This document shows positions 8,912 to 11,733 of a stretch of 11,733 bases of DNA, piece by piece. The stretch comes from Antrodiella citrinella. Its lineage: Eukaryota; Basidiomycota; Agaricomycetes; Polyporales; Steccherinaceae. The stretch covers positions 1 through 11,733 of the forward strand of contig SGPM01000565.1 in the NCBI GenBank assembly GCA_004802725.1, written 5' to 3'. Position numbers and translations under genes: made by a program. Each line of letters opens with the position of its first letter. Positions within the stretch are counted from its first letter, which is position 1. Below the pieces are notes generated by a model. The model was given only the letters and a program-made list of their open reading frames with translations, searched no databases and was not told the DNA's origin.

Positions 8912-10970
8912 ATGAGCATGTCATCTCAAGGCCTCAGTGGCAGCAGCTTCGTTTTTCCTGGTTCATCGAATTGGCATGCTCGGACTCCGCAAGAGGCCTC
9001 GAACCGCGAGAGCGGTACTGCACCGCCAGCACTGGCACCACCCAGCCATCACCATACAAGCCGTAGCTGCTCAGCGTCCGCCTTTCCTCCGATGTCAAGC
9101 TCTTCTGCTCCAAGTAACAGAAACTTTGAGTCCACACCTCCACGCCACACCCAGTCCGAGTCTCCTATGTCAGGCGCGTATTCCACATCACAGTGGTTGC
9201 CGTACTATGATAACAATCAGCGTATGGATGAAGACCAATGGGAATCACAACACCATCAACCTTCCCGCCGCTCCAACGAACTCCCACCTCTTCCGCAGAA
9301 TGCTTACGGGTATGGCTCACCGCCCTCGCAAGAGACACCCATTGGCCAAACCAGATCCGAATATCCTCAACGTGGTCGGAGCCCAAGCCAGTCTGCGCAA
9401 ACGCCCCCGTCAAGCTCCCGCGAGTTGCCGAATGGAGCGAGTCCATTTCAGAGTCGTCCCACGTCACCAACATCTCAACGCGCAACCCCACCGCTTTCTT
9501 CGATGGACACTACCGTGATGCAGAGGATTATAGATGTTATGGCAAACAACTTCGGTTATGGTGACTCCATGAATGAGTTCAGGGAGGGCATGCATTATTT
9601 TGCTCAGGTACGTCGCCCACCATGACATTGTATATTTTGAATGAATCTGATAAGTTCCTCTTACAGCTTGGTGCCGGTCTGACAAGTCCAGATTTATTGA
9701 CACGCCTTCAGCTTCTGGGCAATGTCAATAGCTTAGCGACTGAGCTACGCAAGATGTCGAAGACTCTGGCTGATGTGTGTATCAAAGTGGATAAGATCCA
9801 CGCACATATGGAGGAGCATTTCGCATTGAGTCAAGAGCAGCACGTATGCCTTTATATATATTGTTACAAGGCTCTGGACTAATTGACTGTATAGATGAAC
9901 ATCCGTATACTGTCTGCTGATCATATCTTCGACTACAAACGGGTCTCGTTCATGGAACTTCAACACGAAGTCTTCGTAAGTCTCGACATGATGATTTCTT
10001 AGGTTAGATATGCTATTAATGTTGGGAGCTTGTAGACGCATATTCGACAACACTACAAGCAGCTGTTCGCAAACGTTTTTGGGAATCCTATGCGTGAGAA
10101 GATCCTGTTAGCGCGTATTCAAAAGATATGCAGCTCACTACGAAATCGCTTTCGTGAAATGGTGAGTTAGTTCGTTGCAATCGGCTGATAGCTCCCTAGT
10201 CCTGATCGCAATTTGACACTCTGGTAGCTTATTTTGAGTGTTTCTGAAGTGAACCATGTGCCCTTGGACGACTTTCTTGTTACCATGGTAACAACTTTCA
10301 AGCGTGGTGGCCATATCAACGATAATGTACGCAAGTCCACAACTGAGAAACTCGCTATCCTCGTAAGCACACTTTCTATTAAGTGGCTCATGTAACCAAT
10401 CAATCTATTCCGCAGCGACGCTGGGTGCTGAGTAACATGTCCGATGCTGTTGCCACAGTTCCCGAAGATGTCGATGACGATGAGACTTCAGACTCGGAGG
10501 AACTCACGTCTGTACCTGCAACGGAGACAGGTGGAACACGGGCGGCAAAGAAGCGCAAGGTGTCGACTGGAAAAACGGCGCCTCGTGTCAGCGGGAGACC
10601 TAAGAAAGGACATTGCTTCTGGTCGAAGATCGAGCGTTGGTTCATCGCGCAGCGAGCCAAGACTGGCTATGGCGACAATTTGACGAGCGAGGCATGGGTG
10701 AAGTAAGTGCTCAATATGTTACTACCGACGGTGACTTTTATGTGTTAACATGTTCGCAGGTACATCGACACCACAGTCAAGAAGGACAGGCAACAATTCA
10801 AAGCAGTCGAGGTTCTGCCTCCTCCCTCAATGAACGCCGACGACGAGCTCGAATATCAAGATGTACCGAGCACTGCAGGTGGTACTGCATTGACTACTGG
10901 TCAGACCCGAAACGGTATGCAGGACATCCTCGCATTGGTGCAAGCTCAGCGTGATCAGACCAGAAGATGA
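8912..10970 (+). CDS. Accessory transposon protein with coiled coil, NLS and AT-hook-like motif, about 570 aa, 7 exons
   Basis: Exons: 8912-9607, 9667-9843, 9895-9975, 10036-10161, 10228-10362, 10416-10702 and 10760-10970. Introns are 51-66 nt, GT-AG; the first five are all phase 0. Residues 1-200 are low-complexity, rich in Ser, Pro and Gln, and look disordered. Residues about 205-290 are helical and likely coiled coil (RLQLLGNVNSLATELRKMSK, then VDKIHAHMEEH). Residues 292-405 form an alpha-helical region containing RIQKICSSLRNRFREM and DDFLVTMVTTFKRGG. Next come an acidic stretch (DVDDDETSDSEE), an SV40-like NLS AAKKRKV at 448-454 and a GRPKK AT-hook-like core at 465-469. A conserved-looking CFWSKIERWF segment and a charged C-terminus follow. 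I do not recognise a named domain. Its position behind the transposase and its nuclear, DNA-binding look suggest a TnpA-like role: binding subterminal repeats and assembling the transposition complex. That is inference. The start is uncertain: the second ATG at 8918 or an upstream spliced exon are alternatives. Confidence 0.72.
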
Positions 10971-11541
10971 ATTTACTGTTATGGGCCACAAGCTATCCAA
11001 ACCATTCTTTATATGCATATCTGTATCACTCTCTAATCCACGCCCGCCTTGCCACACACATCCGTTTCTGATAGCATTACATTACTAGCTAGTATTGGTT
11101 CTTCCACAATCTAATATCAGTTTTATGAACTTCTATCAATATCGTGGATACCTCCTGTCTGTTTCCGGTGCATCAATGGCACACCTCTCATGTAGTGGTG
11201 AGCATGGTAAGATGTGAAGCTTGAAGGTTCACATTGGGTTGGCCTTGGACTTAGCATCAAGTCTGCTTGGGTGGGATTGTGCATGCCGACGCTGCATGGA
11301 TCTCATCGGTTGCCACGGTTCCAAGAAAGAATGACAAGAGCTCGTGCAGACATCAAGCCGTTGCTCATCATGATCCTTGTCCTGAGGACGAGTGCCTAAT
11401 TTCAACCTGAGGTTGACTTTGCGGCAACACTGAGGTCCATCAAACCATGAGCCCACACTTCATAAGCGAAAGCCGTGCTAAGTTGACATTTCTGTTGTTA
11501 ACCTTGTGTTGTGAACGTGCGAAGTACTATACCTTGCTAAG
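10971..11541. other. Right spacer of the element with CTGAGG motifs and a 13-bp near-palindrome
   Basis: No gene is apparent; the frame at 11214-11399 has no domain-like features. This should hold the 3' UTR of the accessory gene and the right subterminal region. CTGAGG lies at 11382-11387, 11407-11412 and 11430-11435, mirroring the left spacer. CAACCTGAGGTTG at 11403-11415 is a perfect 6+1+6 dyad. The right terminus was not located. Confidence 0.4.
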
Positions 11542-11733
11542 ATCGTAACTGCGGATGCAGAGTAGTTTAGCTTAGAGATAGTACAGTTCACGAATTCAGA
11601 GTTCGTTATATGATCCGAGATCTCGCTAACGTTCAGTTAGAGAAAGAGATAGAGGGAAGATAAGATCTGAGCTGCTGAACACGAAGGGATCTCAAGAGTA
11701 TCTTACTTCTTGAGGATCTTCGAGTACGTTTAC
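11542..11733. other. Right-edge sequence of unknown nature with a short hairpin
   Basis: The last 190 nt are richer in GA runs (AGAAAGAGATAGAGGGAAG) and look different from the preceding spacer. An inverted repeat, CTCAAGA at 11691-11697 and TCTTGAG at 11708-11714, could form a stem with a 10-nt loop near the edge. It could be a neighbouring promoter or the edge of another repeat. Nothing in it supports a definite call. Confidence 0.3.

Larger units (their letters stand above)
3739..11435 (+). mobile_element. Two-gene DNA transposon of CACTA/Tnp2-like (CMC-type) character; minimum extent, ends not resolved
   Basis: Two same-strand genes sit between spacers that share short motifs. The first is a transposase-like gene and the second an AT-hook/NLS accessory gene. 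The bounds given are the outermost CTGAGG motifs, which occur three times in the left spacer (3739, 3880, 3949) and three times in the right (11382, 11407, 11430). They are a minimum guess, not true termini. Codon use is less GC-biased than in the PUP1 and BAR genes, and introns are denser. The transposase core shows conserved acidic motifs of a DDE enzyme and a CxxC knuckle after the second one, as in CACTA-type (CMC) transposases. It does not look like the KDZ or Plavaka transposases of Agaricomycetes. No terminal inverted repeats or target-site duplication were found by eye, so mobility is inferred from the protein. Confidence 0.6.

Noticed and set aside
3532..11197. CACTAC at 3532-3537 and GTAGTG at 11192-11197 as CACTA-type termini
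   Set aside because: The match stops after six bases, the flanking triplets differ, and the CTGAGG-bearing subterminal region on the right would lie outside the element.
11542..11733. LTR of a retrotransposon entering at the right edge
   Set aside because: The composition changes and there is a small hairpin, but no TG...CA boundaries, primer-binding site or coding sequence is visible to support it.

Overview
The window looks like nuclear DNA from a filamentous basidiomycete, probably an Agaricomycete. The genes are split by many very short introns of about 46 to 66 nt, with GTRNGT donors and YAG acceptors. Several introns carry CTAAC/CTAAG-type branch sites. The recognisable proteins are eukaryotic: proteasome beta2, a Gvp36-type BAR protein and a PTC7-type PP2C. 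All assignments rest on reading the sequence by eye; no database search was run.

Housekeeping half, 1-3315. The 3' end of a PTC7-like PP2C phosphatase gene runs off the left edge (+ strand). It converges on a complete five-exon gene for the 20S proteasome beta2 subunit (PUP1/PSMB7, - strand). The PUP1 precursor keeps its propeptide, catalytic Thr1, Asp17 and Lys33, and the S1-pocket Gly45. PUP1 is divergent from a complete seven-exon gene for a Gvp36-type BAR protein (+ strand). The two share a 263-bp intergenic promoter with three ACGCGT motifs and a CCAAT box. The first BAR-gene intron appears to be a GC-AG intron.

Mobile-element half, about 3.7-11.4 kb. Two genes on the + strand lie between 4095 and 10970. 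The first (4095-8681, 12 exons, about 1331 aa) encodes a transposase-like protein. It has an N-terminal C2H2/BED-like finger, then a core with CDDTSGN, GDNPMQSE, a CxxC knuckle, DTPVEVLH and ATEAFESFN. This is the spaced acidic pattern expected of a CACTA/Tnp2-like (CMC-type) DDE transposase. It ends in a Cys/His module and an RG-rich tail. The second (about 8912-10970, 7 exons, about 570 aa) encodes a nuclear, putatively DNA-binding accessory protein with a Ser/Pro/Gln-rich N-terminus, a probable coiled coil, a KKRKV NLS and a GRPKK AT-hook-like motif. The pair recalls the transposase plus subterminal-repeat-binder arrangement of plant CACTA elements. Both reading frames are unbroken once introns are removed, so the element looks recently active or retained by selection.

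The AT-poorer spacers on each side (3316-4094 and 10971-11733) hold short repeated motifs. CTGAGG occurs three times on each side, and GAGCGAA/TTCGCTC occurs four times on the left. I found no convincing terminal inverted repeats or target-site duplication by eye, so the exact ends are not assigned. The transposase resembles neither the KDZ nor the Plavaka lineages common in these fungi, and is the best candidate for something poorly described.
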